From Streptomyces sp. NBC_01275 (lineage in GTDB: Bacteria; Actinomycetota; Actinomycetes; Streptomycetales; Streptomycetaceae), in assembly GCF_026340655.1 (NCBI RefSeq), contig NZ_JAPEOZ010000001.1, positions 5,208,001-5,272,000 on the forward strand: a stretch of DNA of 64,000 bases, written 5' to 3'. The translations under genes and the position numbers were made by a program. Shown here piece after piece: positions 28,192-38,286 of this stretch. How positions within the stretch are numbered: the first letter of the stretch is position 1; each line of letters opens with the position of its first letter. The notes beneath the pieces were generated by a model that was given only the letters and a program-made list of their open reading frames with translations, was not told where the DNA came from and ran no database searches.

Positions 28192-30006
28192 ATGACTGAG
28201 AGCAACGGGTCCGCCGCATCGCAGCGGGACGAGGAGATGCCGGACTGGGAGAGGCGCTTCAGGGCGCCCCGGGTGTCGCTGCCCGACTGGGCGGAGGACG
28301 CACCGGACCGCTCCCTGTTCGTGTCCAACGCGACGGGGACGTACGAGCTGTACGCCTGGGACCGGTCCACCGGCGAGCAGCGCCAGGTGACGAACCGGGC
28401 GAACGGCACGACGGACGGCGTGCTCTCCCCGGACGGCGACTGGATCTGGTGGTTCGACGACAAGGACGGCGACGAGTTCGGCGTCTGGCGTCGCCAGCCC
28501 TTCGCGGGCGGCGAGGACGAACTGGCGACCCCCGGCCTCGACCCCTCCTACCCCGCGGGCCTCGCCCTCGGCCACGACGGCCGTACGGCGGTGGTGGGCC
28601 GTTCGACGGACGAGGAGGGCACGACGATCCATGTGTCCCGGACCGGCGAGGCCCCCTTCGAGCTGTACCGCCACCGGGAGTCGGCGGGCGTGGGCGACCT
28701 CTCCCACGACGGCTCGCTCATCGCCGTCGAGCACACCGAGCACGGCGACGCGATGCACTCCGCGCTGCGCGTCCTGCGCCCGGACGGCACGACGGTCGCC
28801 GAGCTGGACGACACCGAGGGCGGCACGCGGGAACTGGGCCTGGAGGTCCTGGGCTTCGCCCCGGTGGACGGCGACACCCGGCTCCTCATCGGGCATCAGC
28901 GCCGGGGCCGCTGGGAGCCCCTGGTCTGGGACGTGGCGACCGGCGAGCAGACCGACCTGGCGCTGGACCTGCCGGGCGACGTCGGCGCGGAGTGGTACCC
29001 GGACGGCTCGGGCCTCCTCGTCGTCCACGGCTTCGAGGCCCGCAGCGAACTGTTCCGCTACGACCTGGCGGGCGGCGGACTCGTCAGGGTGCCGACCCCG
29101 CCGGGCACCGTGTCCGGGGCGACGGCCCGCCCGGACGGCACCGTCGAGTACCTGTGGTCGTCCGCCGCCGAGCCGCCCGTGGTCCGTGCGACGACGGGCG
29201 CGGTGGTCCTGGACCCGCCCGGCATGAAGTCCCCGGGCTCGGTGCCGGTGGAGGACGTGTGGGTGGAGGGCCCGGGCGGCCGCATCCACGCGCTCGTCCA
29301 GAAGCCCGCGGGCGCGACCGGCCCCCTCCCCACGGTCTTCGACATCCACGGCGGCCCGACCTGGCACGACAGCGACGCCTTCGCGGCGGCCCCGGCGGCC
29401 TGGGTGGACCACGGCTACGCGGTCGTCCGCGTCAACTACCGGGGCTCTACGGGCTACGGCCGCGCCTGGACGGACGCGCTGAAGCACCGCGTCGGCCTGA
29501 TCGAACTGGAGGACATCGAGGCGGTACGGGAATGGGCCGTCTCGTCGGGCCTGTCGGACCCCGCCCGCCTGATCCTCACCGGCGGCTCCTGGGGCGGCTA
29601 CCTCACCCTTCTCGGCCTCGGCGTCCAGCCCGACGCCTGGGCCCTGGGCATCGCGGCGGTCCCCGTCGCCGACTACGTCACGGCCTACCACGACGAGATG
29701 GAGGCCCTGAAGGCGATGGACCGCACCCTCCTCGGCGGCACCCCGGAGGAGGTCCCCGACCGCTTCGAGGCCTCGTCCCCCTTGACCTACGTCGACCAGG
29801 TCAAGGTCCCCGTCTACATCTCGGCCGGCGTGAACGACCCCCGCTGCCCCATCCGCCAGATCGACAACTACGTACGACGCCTGGAGGCGAGGGAGGCGGC
29901 CCACGAGGTGTACCGCTACGACGCGGGGCACGGGTCGCTCGTGGTGGACGAGCGGATCAAGCAGGTGCGGTTGGAGCTGGAGTTCGCGGAGCGGTATCTG
30001 GGATAG
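28192..30006 (+). CDS. Prolyl oligopeptidase-family (S9) peptidase, 604 aa
   Basis: An N-terminal beta-propeller of TolB/WD-like blades (WDRSTGEQRQVTN, LSPDGDWIWWFDD) precedes an alpha/beta-hydrolase domain from about residue 355. Catalytic serine is in LTGGSWGGYL (near 464), aspartate near the GVNDPRCP segment and histidine in YDAGHGSL (near 579). There is no signal peptide, so it probably trims peptides in the cytoplasm. The ATG at 28192 starts a polar N-terminus; the ribosome site is weak. Confidence 0.93.
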   Translation: MTESNGSAASQRDEEMPDWERRFRAPRVSLPDWAEDAPDRSLFVSNATGTYELYAWDRSTGEQRQVTNRANGTTDGVLSPDGDWIWWFDDKDGDEFGVWRRQPFAGGEDELATPGLDPSYPAGLALGHDGRTAVVGRSTDEEGTTIHVSRTGEAPFELYRHRESAGVGDLSHDGSLIAVEHTEHGDAMHSALRVLRPDGTTVAELDDTEGGTRELGLEVLGFAPVDGDTRLLIGHQRRGRWEPLVWDVATGEQTDLALDLPGDVGAEWYPDGSGLLVVHGFEARSELFRYDLAGGGLVRVPTPPGTVSGATARPDGTVEYLWSSAAEPPVVRATTGAVVLDPPGMKSPGSVPVEDVWVEGPGGRIHALVQKPAGATGPLPTVFDIHGGPTWHDSDAFAAAPAAWVDHGYAVVRVNYRGSTGYGRAWTDALKHRVGLIELEDIEAVREWAVSSGLSDPARLILTGGSWGGYLTLLGLGVQPDAWALGIAAVPVADYVTAYHDEMEALKAMDRTLLGGTPEEVPDRFEASSPLTYVDQVKVPVYISAGVNDPRCPIRQIDNYVRRLEAREAAHEVYRYDAGHGSLVVDERIKQVRLELEFAERYLG

Positions 30007-30122
30007 GCGGGGGAACCGTTTCGGGAGAGAAGGACGACGACCGGGGCCGGTGCTGGGCCGTAGGGCTCAGCATCTCGGACAGCCCAGGAGCCGGCCGGAT
30101 CGGTCCTGGCTGAAGGAGTGTC

Positions 30123-30629
30123 ATGACCACCATCGCCGTGACCGGGCACATGGATCTGGCCGAGGCGGGCGTGCCCCTGGTGCGCGACGCCTTGCGGGCG
30201 GCGCTCCAGCCGTACGCGGGGGACGGTCTGACGGGCGTCTCGTGTCTGGCCCGGGGGGCGGACTGTCTGTTCGCCGACGTCGTTCTGGAGCTCGGCGGAC
30301 GGCTGGTGGCGGTGATCCCGTCGCGCGACTATCGGCGCAACGAGGTCGGGACGGAGCACGCCGCCACGTTCGACCGGCTCGTCGGGGTCGCCGACGAGGT
30401 GCTTGTCCTGGAGCACGGGATCGCGGACCGTTCGGCGTACGAGGACGCCAACCGCGTGCTGCTGCGCCGCGCCCAGCGGCTCGTCGCCGTATGGGACGGC
30501 GAACCCCCGAGCGGCAAGGGCGGCGGCACGGCGGACGCCGTCCTGGAGGCGCGTGACGCGGGGCTCCCCGTCGACGTGGTCTGGCCCGCCGGGGCCGCGC
30601 GGCGAGCCCGAAGCCTCACGGAGGAGTAG
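30123..30629 (+). CDS. SLOG/DprA-like Rossmann protein, 168 aa
   Basis: The fold pattern (TGHMDL at the first loop, VSCLARGADCLFADVVLELGG, AVIPSRDY, then DEVLVLE and AVWDG strands) matches the SLOG superfamily, including YspA and DprA-like nucleotide-binding proteins. SLOG proteins are predicted to bind or process nucleotide ligands and sometimes pair with SLATT membrane effectors, but the SLATT gene here is 19 kb away. It ends 15 bp from the convergent TrkA-N gene. No specific function can be assigned. Confidence 0.8.
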   Translation: MTTIAVTGHMDLAEAGVPLVRDALRAALQPYAGDGLTGVSCLARGADCLFADVVLELGGRLVAVIPSRDYRRNEVGTEHAATFDRLVGVADEVLVLEHGIADRSAYEDANRVLLRRAQRLVAVWDGEPPSGKGGGTADAVLEARDAGLPVDVVWPAGAARRARSLTEE

Positions 30630-30643
30630 CAGGACATCCACCC

Positions 30644-32605
30644 CTACACCCCCGCGACCCCCCGCCCCCGCCGCCGCCCCAGCAGCTCCGCCAACCCCCG
30701 TCTGGTCGCCGCGAGGATCACCCGGTCCGAGTTGCGCAGGACGTAGGTGTCCGGCAGGTCCCAGAGGAGGCCGGAGCCGCCCTGGCCCTCTCGGCCGGTG
30801 TCCAGGGCCAGGATGCGCCAGTAGCCCGGGCGGAAGGCCTCGGCGACGGTCTTTCCCGTCAGTTGTGGGTGCTCGCCCACTCGTAGCGCGGCGAACATCA
30901 GTACCCGGCGTTCGACCGGGATCGCGCCCAGGATCTGGCGGCCCATCATCGCGCCGGCGAAGGACGGGGCCGAGAGATGGGAGACGCTTCGGCTTCGGGT
31001 CAGGGCCTGGGGGTGGGCGGCGCGCAGGGTGCGGTAGACGGCGGTGGCGAAGTCGTCGTCGTAGAGGCGGAGGACCACGCGCAGGTCGGGGCGCAGGGAG
31101 CGGGCGTACAGAGCCGCTTCGAGGTTGGTGGTGTCGGAGCTGGTCACCGCCAGGAGGGCGTGGGCCCGGTGGATCTTCGCGGATTCCAGGACGCCCTCCT
31201 GGGTGACGTCGCCCAGGACGACCGGGACGCGTAACCGGCGTGCGACCGCGAGGCCGCGTGCCTCGGGGCCCGCCTCGACGCAGACCACGGGGATGTTCAG
31301 TTCGCGCAGGCGGATCAGGACCCGGGTGCCGATCTTGCCCAGGCCGAGGAGTACGACGTGGCCGCCCAGGCCGCGGGGAGGCCGCCGTAGGGAGCCCGCT
31401 CCGCGGAAGGTGCCCATCGCTTCCAGCACCGCCGCCAGCAGCACCGGGAGCAGCAGCAGACCCACCAGGCCGGACAGGAGTTGGAGGATCTGGCGGTCGG
31501 TGGTCGAGCCGATGGCCGGGTCGTTGATGGAGAACAGGTCCAGGAGGGTCAGGTACAGGGCCCCGAGGGGGTGGATGCCGGTCGCCAGCCACAACGCCAC
31601 CGCCAGCGCGAACACGCACGCCACCAGTCCGGCCAGCGAGAGCCGCAGCCGTCGCGAGAAGAGGGAGGCGAAGGAGGGGACCATGCCGACCCCTCGGCCG
31701 GATGGCAGCGCCGGGCCCGCGGAGTACGACACCTGCTCCAGGACGACGGATCCGCGCCGGCCGGCCGCGTCCCGTACCGCCGCTGCGTCCGGCAGCAGCA
31801 GCGGGCCCTGCTCGCCGCTGGCCTCGGAACCGTCCGCGAACGCCGGGTCGTTGGCGTTCGCGGAGAGCAGCGCGAGTGTGGCGCGGCCCGGCTCGGCGGG
31901 GTCCCCGGGCGCGGCCGGCAACCGTTCCACGGCCCGCAGCAGCAGGCCGTCCGTCTGGACGACCTTGCTGGTGCCGACGACGGCGGTCGCGGCCAGCGCG
32001 GGCGCGGCGGTGTCGGCGTCGGACAGTACGGTGGTCGAGGCGTCGCCCGCCGCCACGCCGTCCCCCGAGGCGTCTCCGGTGGCCAACGCGGCCGCCTGGT
32101 CCAGGAGTTCCTCGATGTGCTGCCCCAACCGCCGGTTGTAGAGCCGCAGGACGAGTCGCAGTCGGGGGTTGAGCCGACGGGCGGTGAGGGCGGCGCGGAT
32201 GTTGGTCTCGTCGTCGTCGTACACGAGCGCGAGGGCGGCGGCCCGTTCCACTCCCGCCTCGGCGAGCACGGCCTCGGTGGCCTCGACCGCCTCCAACGTC
32301 CGCTGGCCGGTGGTGGGTTCAGTCGTCGCGAGCGGTGTGCCGTTGCCCGCGGCCCGGTTGACCGCCGCGCTCACCACCCGGTCGAGCAGCGCCGCCGACA
32401 CCGCACGGGCCCGCCCGACGACCGGCGGCCGCACCGAGCGCTCGGCCGGCGGTACGACGAGGGTGACCTGCTCCTCGTACACCCCGCGCAGCTCGGCGGC
32501 GAGGCGGTGCGCCAGACCGTCGTCGCCGCACACCACCATGTGCGCGCCGGCGGCGCGCGGCGGCTGACCCTGCCGCGGCTGACCCTGATTCGGAACGCTC
32601 CCCAC
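30644..32605 (-). CDS. Two-RCK TrkA-N membrane protein (CASTOR/POLLUX-like channel), 653 aa
   Basis: An N-terminal Rossmann/TrkA-N domain (MVVCGDDGLAHRLAAEL) is followed near residues 310-400 by two hydrophobic helices around a pore-loop-like stretch (GALYLTLLDLFSIND), then a second TrkA-N domain (VVLLGLGKIGTRVL). This resembles potassium or cation channels with duplicated RCK domains. The canonical TVGYG filter is missing. I keep the GTG at 32605, though ATG at residue 23 is possible. It is divergent from the permease pair. Confidence 0.82.
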   Translation of the reverse strand: MGSVPNQGQPRQGQPPRAAGAHMVVCGDDGLAHRLAAELRGVYEEQVTLVVPPAERSVRPPVVGRARAVSAALLDRVVSAAVNRAAGNGTPLATTEPTTGQRTLEAVEATEAVLAEAGVERAAALALVYDDDETNIRAALTARRLNPRLRLVLRLYNRRLGQHIEELLDQAAALATGDASGDGVAAGDASTTVLSDADTAAPALAATAVVGTSKVVQTDGLLLRAVERLPAAPGDPAEPGRATLALLSANANDPAFADGSEASGEQGPLLLPDAAAVRDAAGRRGSVVLEQVSYSAGPALPSGRGVGMVPSFASLFSRRLRLSLAGLVACVFALAVALWLATGIHPLGALYLTLLDLFSINDPAIGSTTDRQILQLLSGLVGLLLLPVLLAAVLEAMGTFRGAGSLRRPPRGLGGHVVLLGLGKIGTRVLIRLRELNIPVVCVEAGPEARGLAVARRLRVPVVLGDVTQEGVLESAKIHRAHALLAVTSSDTTNLEAALYARSLRPDLRVVLRLYDDDFATAVYRTLRAAHPQALTRSRSVSHLSAPSFAGAMMGRQILGAIPVERRVLMFAALRVGEHPQLTGKTVAEAFRPGYWRILALDTGREGQGGSGLLWDLPDTYVLRNSDRVILAATRRGLAELLGRRRGRGVAGV

Positions 32606-32742
32606 GAGGGAGAAGACTGCCTCACCGGGAGGGACGGTTCCACAAACGGAGTGAACACGACGGGCGGAAGTCCCGTATGAAAGGGGAGGGAATGCAAGAA
32701 ACAGGCAACAAGGAGCACACGGAACCCGGAGGTGCCCGACCC

Positions 32743-33867
32743 GTGGCCATCACCAAAGCGGCCCCGCCGACGGGCGAGCGCACCGCACCTTCCGGGAAAC
32801 GTCCGAAGGAGAGTCCACAGGGGCGTCCCGAGGAGTCTCCCGAGAAGTCCTCCGAGAGGTCTCCCGAGAGGTCTCCCGAGAAGTCCTCTGCGGAGTCGTC
32901 CCAGGAGTCCTCCGAGGCTCGGCGTCTCACCTCGCCGCTCGTGCTGACCACGCTCCTGCTGCTGATGGTGCTGCTGCAGAGCCCCATCCGCCGTGCCCTG
33001 TCCGCCCCGGTGATGCAGAGCTGGACGACGGTCTTCGTGGCCGTGGTGGTCCAGGCCCTGCCGTTCCTGGTCCTCGGGGTGCTGCTGTCGGCGGCGATCG
33101 CGGTCTATGTGCCCCCCTCCTTCTTCGCCCGCGCCCTGCCCTCCCGCCCCGCGCTCGCCGTCCCGGTCGCCGGGCTCGCGGGGGCGGTGCTGCCGGGCTG
33201 CGAGTGCGCGTCGGTCCCGGTGGCGGGCGCTCTGGTGCGCCGGGGCGTCACCCCCGCCGCGGCCCTCGCCTTCCTGCTCTCCGCCCCCGCGATCAACCCG
33301 ATCGTGCTGACCGCGACCGCCGTCGCCTTCCCGCGCAACCCGGAGATGGTGCTGGCCCGGTTCGTGGCCAGCCTCCTCGTGGCCTGTGTGATGGGCTGGC
33401 TCTGGCAGCGCGTCGGCCGCACGGACTGGCTGCGCCCGCCGACCCACGCGCCGCACGAGGGCGAGACCAAGGGCGCGGCGTTCTGGGACTCGGTGCGCCA
33501 CGACGTGATGCACGCGGGCGGCTTCCTGGTCGTGGGCGCGATGGCGGCGGCGACCCTGAAGGCGGTCGCCCCGCAGAGCTGGCTGCGCACGGCCGCCGAC
33601 AACCCGGTGCTGGCGGTGCTGGCGCTGGCTGTCCTCGCCGTGATCCTGTCGATCTGCTCGGAGGCGGACGCGTTCGTCGCCGCGTCCCTGACCCAGTTCT
33701 CGCTCACGGCCAAGCTCGCGTTTCTGGTGGTGGGCCCGATGATCGACCTGAAGCTGTTCGCGATGCAGGCGGGCACCTTCGGCCGCGGCTTCGCGCTGCG
33801 CTTCGCCCCGGCGACGTTCGTCCTGGCCATCGCCTCGGCGGTGCTGACGGGGGCGGTGCTGCTGTGA
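32743..33867 (+). CDS. YraQ/DUF318-family permease, 374 aa
   Basis: Eight or more membrane helices fill residues about 65-370. The conserved LPGCECASVPVAGALVRRG motif with its cysteine pair and the second-half CSEADAFVAASL motif define the family, which includes ArsP-like organoarsenical and metal permeases. GGAGG lies ten bases before the GTG at 32743; an ATG at 32677 in the same frame is the alternative. The cytoplasmic N-terminus is a run of SPEKSSERSPEKS-type repeats. It is coupled to the next gene by GTGA. Confidence 0.88.
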   Translation: MAITKAAPPTGERTAPSGKRPKESPQGRPEESPEKSSERSPERSPEKSSAESSQESSEARRLTSPLVLTTLLLLMVLLQSPIRRALSAPVMQSWTTVFVAVVVQALPFLVLGVLLSAAIAVYVPPSFFARALPSRPALAVPVAGLAGAVLPGCECASVPVAGALVRRGVTPAAALAFLLSAPAINPIVLTATAVAFPRNPEMVLARFVASLLVACVMGWLWQRVGRTDWLRPPTHAPHEGETKGAAFWDSVRHDVMHAGGFLVVGAMAAATLKAVAPQSWLRTAADNPVLAVLALAVLAVILSICSEADAFVAASLTQFSLTAKLAFLVVGPMIDLKLFAMQAGTFGRGFALRFAPATFVLAIASAVLTGAVLL

Positions 33868-34610
33868 ACCGACAGTCCCAGGCGGCCGTCCTGTTCCTGC
33901 TCGGCGCGGCCCTCCTGCACGCCGGCACCACCGACCTCTACCTCCGCTACGTCAAGGCCGGCCTGCGCCCGCTGCTGCTGGCCGCCGGCGCGGTCCTGAT
34001 CCTGACGGCCCTGGCCACGGCCTGGTACGAGCGCCGGAAGACGAAGCAGACGAAGCAGACGACGCACACCGGCGCAGACGCAGACGGCCACGTCCACGTC
34101 CACCCCGAACCCCGCGTCTCCTGGCTCCTGATCCTCCCCCTCCTCGCCCTGATCCTGGTCGCCCCGCCCGCCCTGGGCTCCTACAGCGCCACCCGCACCG
34201 GTACGGCCCTGCAGAAGCCCCTCGCCTACGCGGCGCTCCCCGCCCAGGGCACCCTCCGGCTCAGCGTCGTCGACTACGCGGGCCGTGCGATCTACGACCA
34301 CGGCCGCACCCTCGCCGGCCGTCAGGTCCAGCTCACCGGCTTCGTCGCCCTGGACCACGCCGGCACGCCCTACCTCGTCCGCATGGCCCTCAACTGCTGC
34401 GCCGCCGACGCCCAGCCGGTCAAGGTCGCCCTGAGCGGCCACATCCCCCCGGTCCTCCAGCCCGACACCTGGCTGACCGTCACCGGCGCCTACACCCCCC
34501 GCAGCCTGCACGACCCGGTCAACGACGGGCCGATCCCCTTCCTCGACGTGACGAGCGCCAAGCCGGTGCCGACACCCCGGGACCCCTACGACGAGACGTG
34601 GAACAACTGA
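33864..34610 (+). CDS. TIGR03943-family permease partner protein, 248 aa
   Basis: Members of this family accompany YraQ-type permeases. Two N-terminal helices (LLGAALLHAGTTDLYLRY, PLLLAAGAVLILTALAT) are followed by a His-rich HVHVHPE stretch, another helix and an outer domain with the conserved CCAADAQPV cysteine pair and FVRMALN-like core. A metal or thiol-bound substrate is plausible given the cysteines and histidines. It is co-translated with the permease; a terminator follows. Confidence 0.9.
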   Translation: MNRQSQAAVLFLLGAALLHAGTTDLYLRYVKAGLRPLLLAAGAVLILTALATAWYERRKTKQTKQTTHTGADADGHVHVHPEPRVSWLLILPLLALILVAPPALGSYSATRTGTALQKPLAYAALPAQGTLRLSVVDYAGRAIYDHGRTLAGRQVQLTGFVALDHAGTPYLVRMALNCCAADAQPVKVALSGHIPPVLQPDTWLTVTGAYTPRSLHDPVNDGPIPFLDVTSAKPVPTPRDPYDETWNN

Positions 34611-34624
34611 CGCGGCGCCCCGGC

Positions 34625-34653
34625 CCCGGCGGCACTCCGGAACGGCCGCCGGG
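34625..34653 (+). terminator. 9-bp hairpin closing the permease operon
   Basis: CCCGGCGGC (34625-34633) pairs with 34645-34653 across an 11-base loop, 15 bases after the stop codon. It also marks the right end of the conserved chromosomal block. Confidence 0.6.
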
Positions 34654-34736
34654 CGAGGGGTGGAGTTCGAGGAAGACTCGCGCGCTGTGATGACGGCGGG
34701 CGCATCCTGGCTCGACAGTCCAGACGGGCGACGTGG

Positions 34737-35221
34737 ATGGTGCGAGGACGCTCTCGCCGGGTGCCGTTTCCTTGCTCGCCGGAGTTGTTGCAGCCTTTGG
34801 ACCGGCTGCATGCGGTCAACACCGGCAGTGGGACGCCGAGGATCGAGTGCGGCAAGCTGGGGACACGGAGATTCCTGCCATCAAACGGGAGATCGACCGA
34901 CTCAACAGCCTTCGCCATGTGCTCATCGAGCAAGTCGATCGAATCCTGGATCCTGCGTGGGGTGCGAACGAGGATGTGCCTCCACGCACGGAGTCGATCG
35001 GCTCGGCGCTTGACCGACTCTCGGTGCAGACGCTTCGGATCGTGCATACCGAGCGACTGGTCGGGGGTGGCGCTGGCGTGATGGAGCGCGTCGCGATTCT
35101 GCGTCGTCAGCGCGACGATCTGGTGTGGTCCATCGCGGTCGCTTGCGAGGATCTCGTGTCCGCTCGGCGGCGCACTCCCCGGCCTGAGCGCATGAAGCCT
35201 TACGGAAAGCCCGGGCGATGA
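34737..35221 (+). pseudogene. DUF4254-family gene with a frameshift
   Basis: From about 34826 to the stop the frame matches DUF4254 proteins: QWDAEDRVRQAG, EIPAIKREIDRLN, an IGSALDRLSVQTLRIVHTE stretch and VAILRRQRDDLV. The matching N-terminus (PELLQPLDRLHAVNT) lies in another frame that ends just before, so one base is missing, or two extra, near 34824. DUF4254 genes are often found in glycan loci, and a glycosyltransferase gene follows. The stop overlaps the next start as ATGA. It could still be a sequencing error. Confidence 0.65.
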
Positions 35222-35710
35222 GCACGGTCGTGCTGATCCTCCGAGGCGCTGTGATCCGCGACGACAATTGATTTCAGCGTCGCCGACGACCTGCTCGATA
35301 TCCAGCACCGCACGCGCAGCCTTCCGCCCGGTCCCGGGTACGGCGGTATCGCCAGCCACGGCGACCTTCGTTGCCACTCACGCTGGTCGGACGTGCAGTG
35401 GGAGTACTTCACCGGTGCGATCGATCAACTCACACCCCTGCAAAGACAGACCCCGGCCATAGGAAAAATCCGCAGAACTATTCACGAGCCACGCCCAGAC
35501 TTCGCTGACTGCATCGAGCAGGTTGCAGCGCCGCTGTGCGTCGGTCCAAAACGGCAGCGCGTGTTCGACCTGTACTCGGCGATCGCATGCCTCAAAATGC
35601 TCGCTCCCAGTCCCCTCAGCGTCGCTGGCCCTCCCTCCGCCGACAACCAGATCGCTGCCCGGCTCCGGACCTTGCTCGATGCCTTCGCCGCCACGGCCCA
35701 CAAGGAGTAA
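35218..35710 (+). pseudogene. Unknown gene with probable one-base insertion
   Basis: An ATG overlapping the DUF4254 stop begins MSTVVLILRGAVIRDDN and meets TGA at 35269-35271. Removing T35269 lets the frame continue as DFSVADDLLDIQHRTR to a stop at 35708-35710, giving about 163 residues ending four bases before the glycosyltransferase start. I do not recognise the family. The coupling on both sides argues that the joined frame is the original gene. Confidence 0.45.
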
Positions 35711-35714
35711 CGCC

Positions 35715-36626
35715 ATGTCCGGGATCCTTTTTGCGAGTATCGACGAATTCACCCGCGAGGGCTTCACCCATGGCCTTTTCCTGCAAGTCCGCGAACTACT
35801 GCAACGCGCCATGACCCGAGGACACCCGGCTGGCCTCGTCTGTATCGCCCAACGTAAGAATCCCGGAATCGAACGCAGAACCAGAACGGTCCGGGGCTGC
35901 GCTGTCCGGAGCTACTACGACCTGATGCGGCAGGCCAGCGCGCACGCGGTCAGTCAGACCGTCGCCGACGCCTTCCACAGCCAGACCGGCGTGCCGGCGC
36001 AGGTGCTCCCCAACCTCCTCCCCGAGCGACGAATCGGTCGGGTGCCTCTGGGCACGGAGGGTCGGTTCCTGACATTGGTCAATCACCACCCCATCAAGGG
36101 CCGGCGTGTCTGGGACGCGCTCATTCGTCAACGCCGCAGCGATGCCTACCTAGTCGTGGAAACCTGGCCCGATGCCCCGGCGTACACGCCGCCCTTGCCG
36201 AACGTCCAAGTGGCACCATTCGCCCCGGATCCCACCACGATTTATAACCGCACCAGGATTCTGCTGGTGCCGTCCCTGGGTCCGGAAGGTCTCGCGCGAG
36301 TCACGCTTGAAGCAATGGAGTCGGGAGTGCCCGTCGTAGCTCACCGGATAGGCAGCCTGCCCGAACTCGGAAACGCCGCGATGTTCGTCGCCCCGCCACC
36401 GATCACGGGCTATGTGCTCGAGGGTAATGTGCTGTATCCGGTGATCTCCCCGAATGACATCAAGCGGGCCGTGCAGGCCTTCGGCCAGGCCGTCGACGCG
36501 ATCGATCACGATGCCACGCTCAGGACCCGATTCGTAGCCGACGGCAAAGAACTCGTACGTGACTACCGTAATCACAGCGAAGCGGTCATCGGCCGACTGC
36601 TCGACGCATGGCTTGGGGCTGTGTGA
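35715..36626 (+). CDS. Glycosyltransferase, GT-B/GT4-like, 303 aa
   Basis: AAGGAG precedes the ATG at 35715. The C-terminal half has the GT4 donor-binding pattern: [36 protein letters not shown], with the E-x7-E motif. The N-terminal Rossmann domain is short for a GT-B enzyme (about 110 residues before [11 protein letters not shown]), so it may be reduced. Base composition is lower in GC than that of neighbouring genes, and the gene stands beside two frameshifted genes, so activity is uncertain. Confidence 0.75.
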   Translation: MSGILFASIDEFTREGFTHGLFLQVRELLQRAMTRGHPAGLVCIAQRKNPGIERRTRTVRGCAVRSYYDLMRQASAHAVSQTVADAFHSQTGVPAQVLPNLLPERRIGRVPLGTEGRFLTLVNHHPIKGRRVWDALIRQRRSDAYLVVETWPDAPAYTPPLPNVQVAPFAPDPTTIYNRTRILLVPSLGPEGLARVTLEAMESGVPVVAHRIGSLPELGNAAMFVAPPPITGYVLEGNVLYPVISPNDIKRAVQAFGQAVDAIDHDATLRTRFVADGKELVRDYRNHSEAVIGRLLDAWLGAV

Positions 36627-36763
36627 TCCAGGACACTCCTCATGTGGGGGTGGCCCGGCTGAAACCCTGTGTTCGGCCGCTGACCATAAAAAACAGAGCG
36701 GCCCGACCGGAGGACTACAATAGCGGCCATACTGACACGCGCGACTCAAGGAGACACGGGACC

Positions 36764-38032
36764 GTGACGGCCATCGTCGACGAGCTTCAGTGGCGCGGGC
36801 TGATCGCCCACGTCACTGACGAGGACGCATTGCGCAAGGCTCTTGCGGACGGCCCTCTCACGTTCTATTGCGGCTTCGACCCCACCGCGGCCAGCCTCCA
36901 CGTCGGTCACCTGGTGCAGGTGCTCACCCTTCGTCGGCTCCAGCAGGCCGGGCACCGGCCGCTGGCGCTCGTGGGCGGCGCGACCGGCCACATCGGCGAC
37001 CCTCGGCCGACCGCCGAGCGCACCCTGAACGCCCCGGCGACGATCGCCGAGTGGGTGACCCGGCTGCGGGCACAGATCGAGCCGTACCTCTCCTTCGAGG
37101 GCGACAACGCGGCGATCATGGTCAACAACCTGGACTGGACCGGGGACCTGACCGTGATCGAGTTCCTGCGGGACATCGGCAAGCACTTCCGGGTGAACAA
37201 GATGCTCACCAAGGAGTCAGTCGCCCAGCGCCTGGCGTCCGATCAGGGCATCAGCTTCACGGAGTTCAGCTACCAGCTGCTTCAGGCCACGGACTTCCTG
37301 GAGCTCTACCGGCGGTACGGCTGCACCCTCCAGACGGGCGGCAGCGACCAGTGGGGCAACCTCACGGCCGGTCTGGATCTGATCCATCGTCGGGAGCCGC
37401 ACGCCGAGGTGCACGCGCTCGCCACGCCGCTGATGACGAAGGCGGACGGCACCAAGTTCGGCAAGACGGAGACGGGCACGCTCTGGCTCGACCCGGAGAT
37501 GACCACGCCGTACGCCTTCTACCAGTTCTGGCTGAACACCGACGACCAGGACATCTCGCGCTACCTGCGCATCCTCTCCTTCAAGTCCCGCGCGGAGCTG
37601 GAGGAGTTGGAGAAGGTGACCGAGGAGAGGCCGCAGGCACGTACCGCGCAGCGCGTGCTCGCCGAGGAGCTGACCACGCTGGTGCACGGCGCCGACCAGT
37701 GCGCCGCCGTGATCGCCGCGTCGAAGGCTCTGTTCGGGCAGGGTGAGCTCGGCGAGCTCGACGAGGCGACGCTGGCCGCCGCGGTCTCCGAGCTGCCGAA
37801 CGTCAAGGTGGGCGAGTTCGGCCTGGTCACCGATCTGTTCGCGGAGGTCGGCCTGGTGGCGAGCAAGTCGGCCGCCCGTCGCACCGTGAAGGAGGGCGGC
37901 GCCTACGTGAACAACGTGAAGGTGACCGCCGAGGATGCGGTGGTCACGGCCGACGAACTGCTGCACGGGCGCTGGCTGGTACTGCGCCGGGGCAAGAAGA
38001 ATCTGGCGGCGATCGAGGTCACCGGAACCTGA
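36764..38032 (+). CDS. tyrS: Tyrosyl-tRNA synthetase, 422 aa
   Basis: The class I synthetase signature HVGHL (HIGH equivalent) lies near residue 46 and TKFGKT (KMSKS equivalent) near 230. YGCDPTA-like [13 protein letters not shown] and the QQATDFL tyrosine-site segment fit bacterial TyrRS. An S4 RNA-binding domain occupies the last 65 residues. AAGGAGA precedes the GTG. A TACAAT -10 box lies at 36716-36721, and a small hairpin (arms GGCCGCT and AGCGGCC near 36675-36702) precedes it. No T-box leader is visible. It may be the housekeeping enzyme or a second copy. Confidence 0.95.
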   Translation: MTAIVDELQWRGLIAHVTDEDALRKALADGPLTFYCGFDPTAASLHVGHLVQVLTLRRLQQAGHRPLALVGGATGHIGDPRPTAERTLNAPATIAEWVTRLRAQIEPYLSFEGDNAAIMVNNLDWTGDLTVIEFLRDIGKHFRVNKMLTKESVAQRLASDQGISFTEFSYQLLQATDFLELYRRYGCTLQTGGSDQWGNLTAGLDLIHRREPHAEVHALATPLMTKADGTKFGKTETGTLWLDPEMTTPYAFYQFWLNTDDQDISRYLRILSFKSRAELEELEKVTEERPQARTAQRVLAEELTTLVHGADQCAAVIAASKALFGQGELGELDEATLAAAVSELPNVKVGEFGLVTDLFAEVGLVASKSAARRTVKEGGAYVNNVKVTAEDAVVTADELLHGRWLVLRRGKKNLAAIEVTGT

Positions 38033-38286
38033 AGCGGGCCGGGGGAGACTCGGCCGTGAGCGGGAGGACCACTTCCGGCTCACTGAGCCGGGCTGCACCA
38101 ACCGCAAAGCAAAGCAAGATCGTCGGCATGAGCCATCGGACCGGTCGTGAGTGGGGCGACGGCCGGTCAGGTGCCGTGCCATTGACAGCGAGTCAGGCCG
38201 ACCTCTGGAAAGGCCGTCGGCTGGGGCCTGCCATTTGCATGGTGGACATGTTCTCCTGGCCGTAGCGGGCGAGGTGTCGCGAGAGT
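38033..38286. other. Intergenic, no gene seen
   Basis: These 254 bases after tyrS contain a TTGACA at 38181-38186 without a matching -10. A weak GCCGAC/GTCGGC stem lies near 38199-38222. I see no gene and no strong terminator. Confidence 0.4.

Noticed and set aside
36627..36763. T-box riboswitch before tyrS
   Set aside because: The leader is short and lacks the conserved T-box and specifier-loop features; only a small hairpin and a -10 box are visible.
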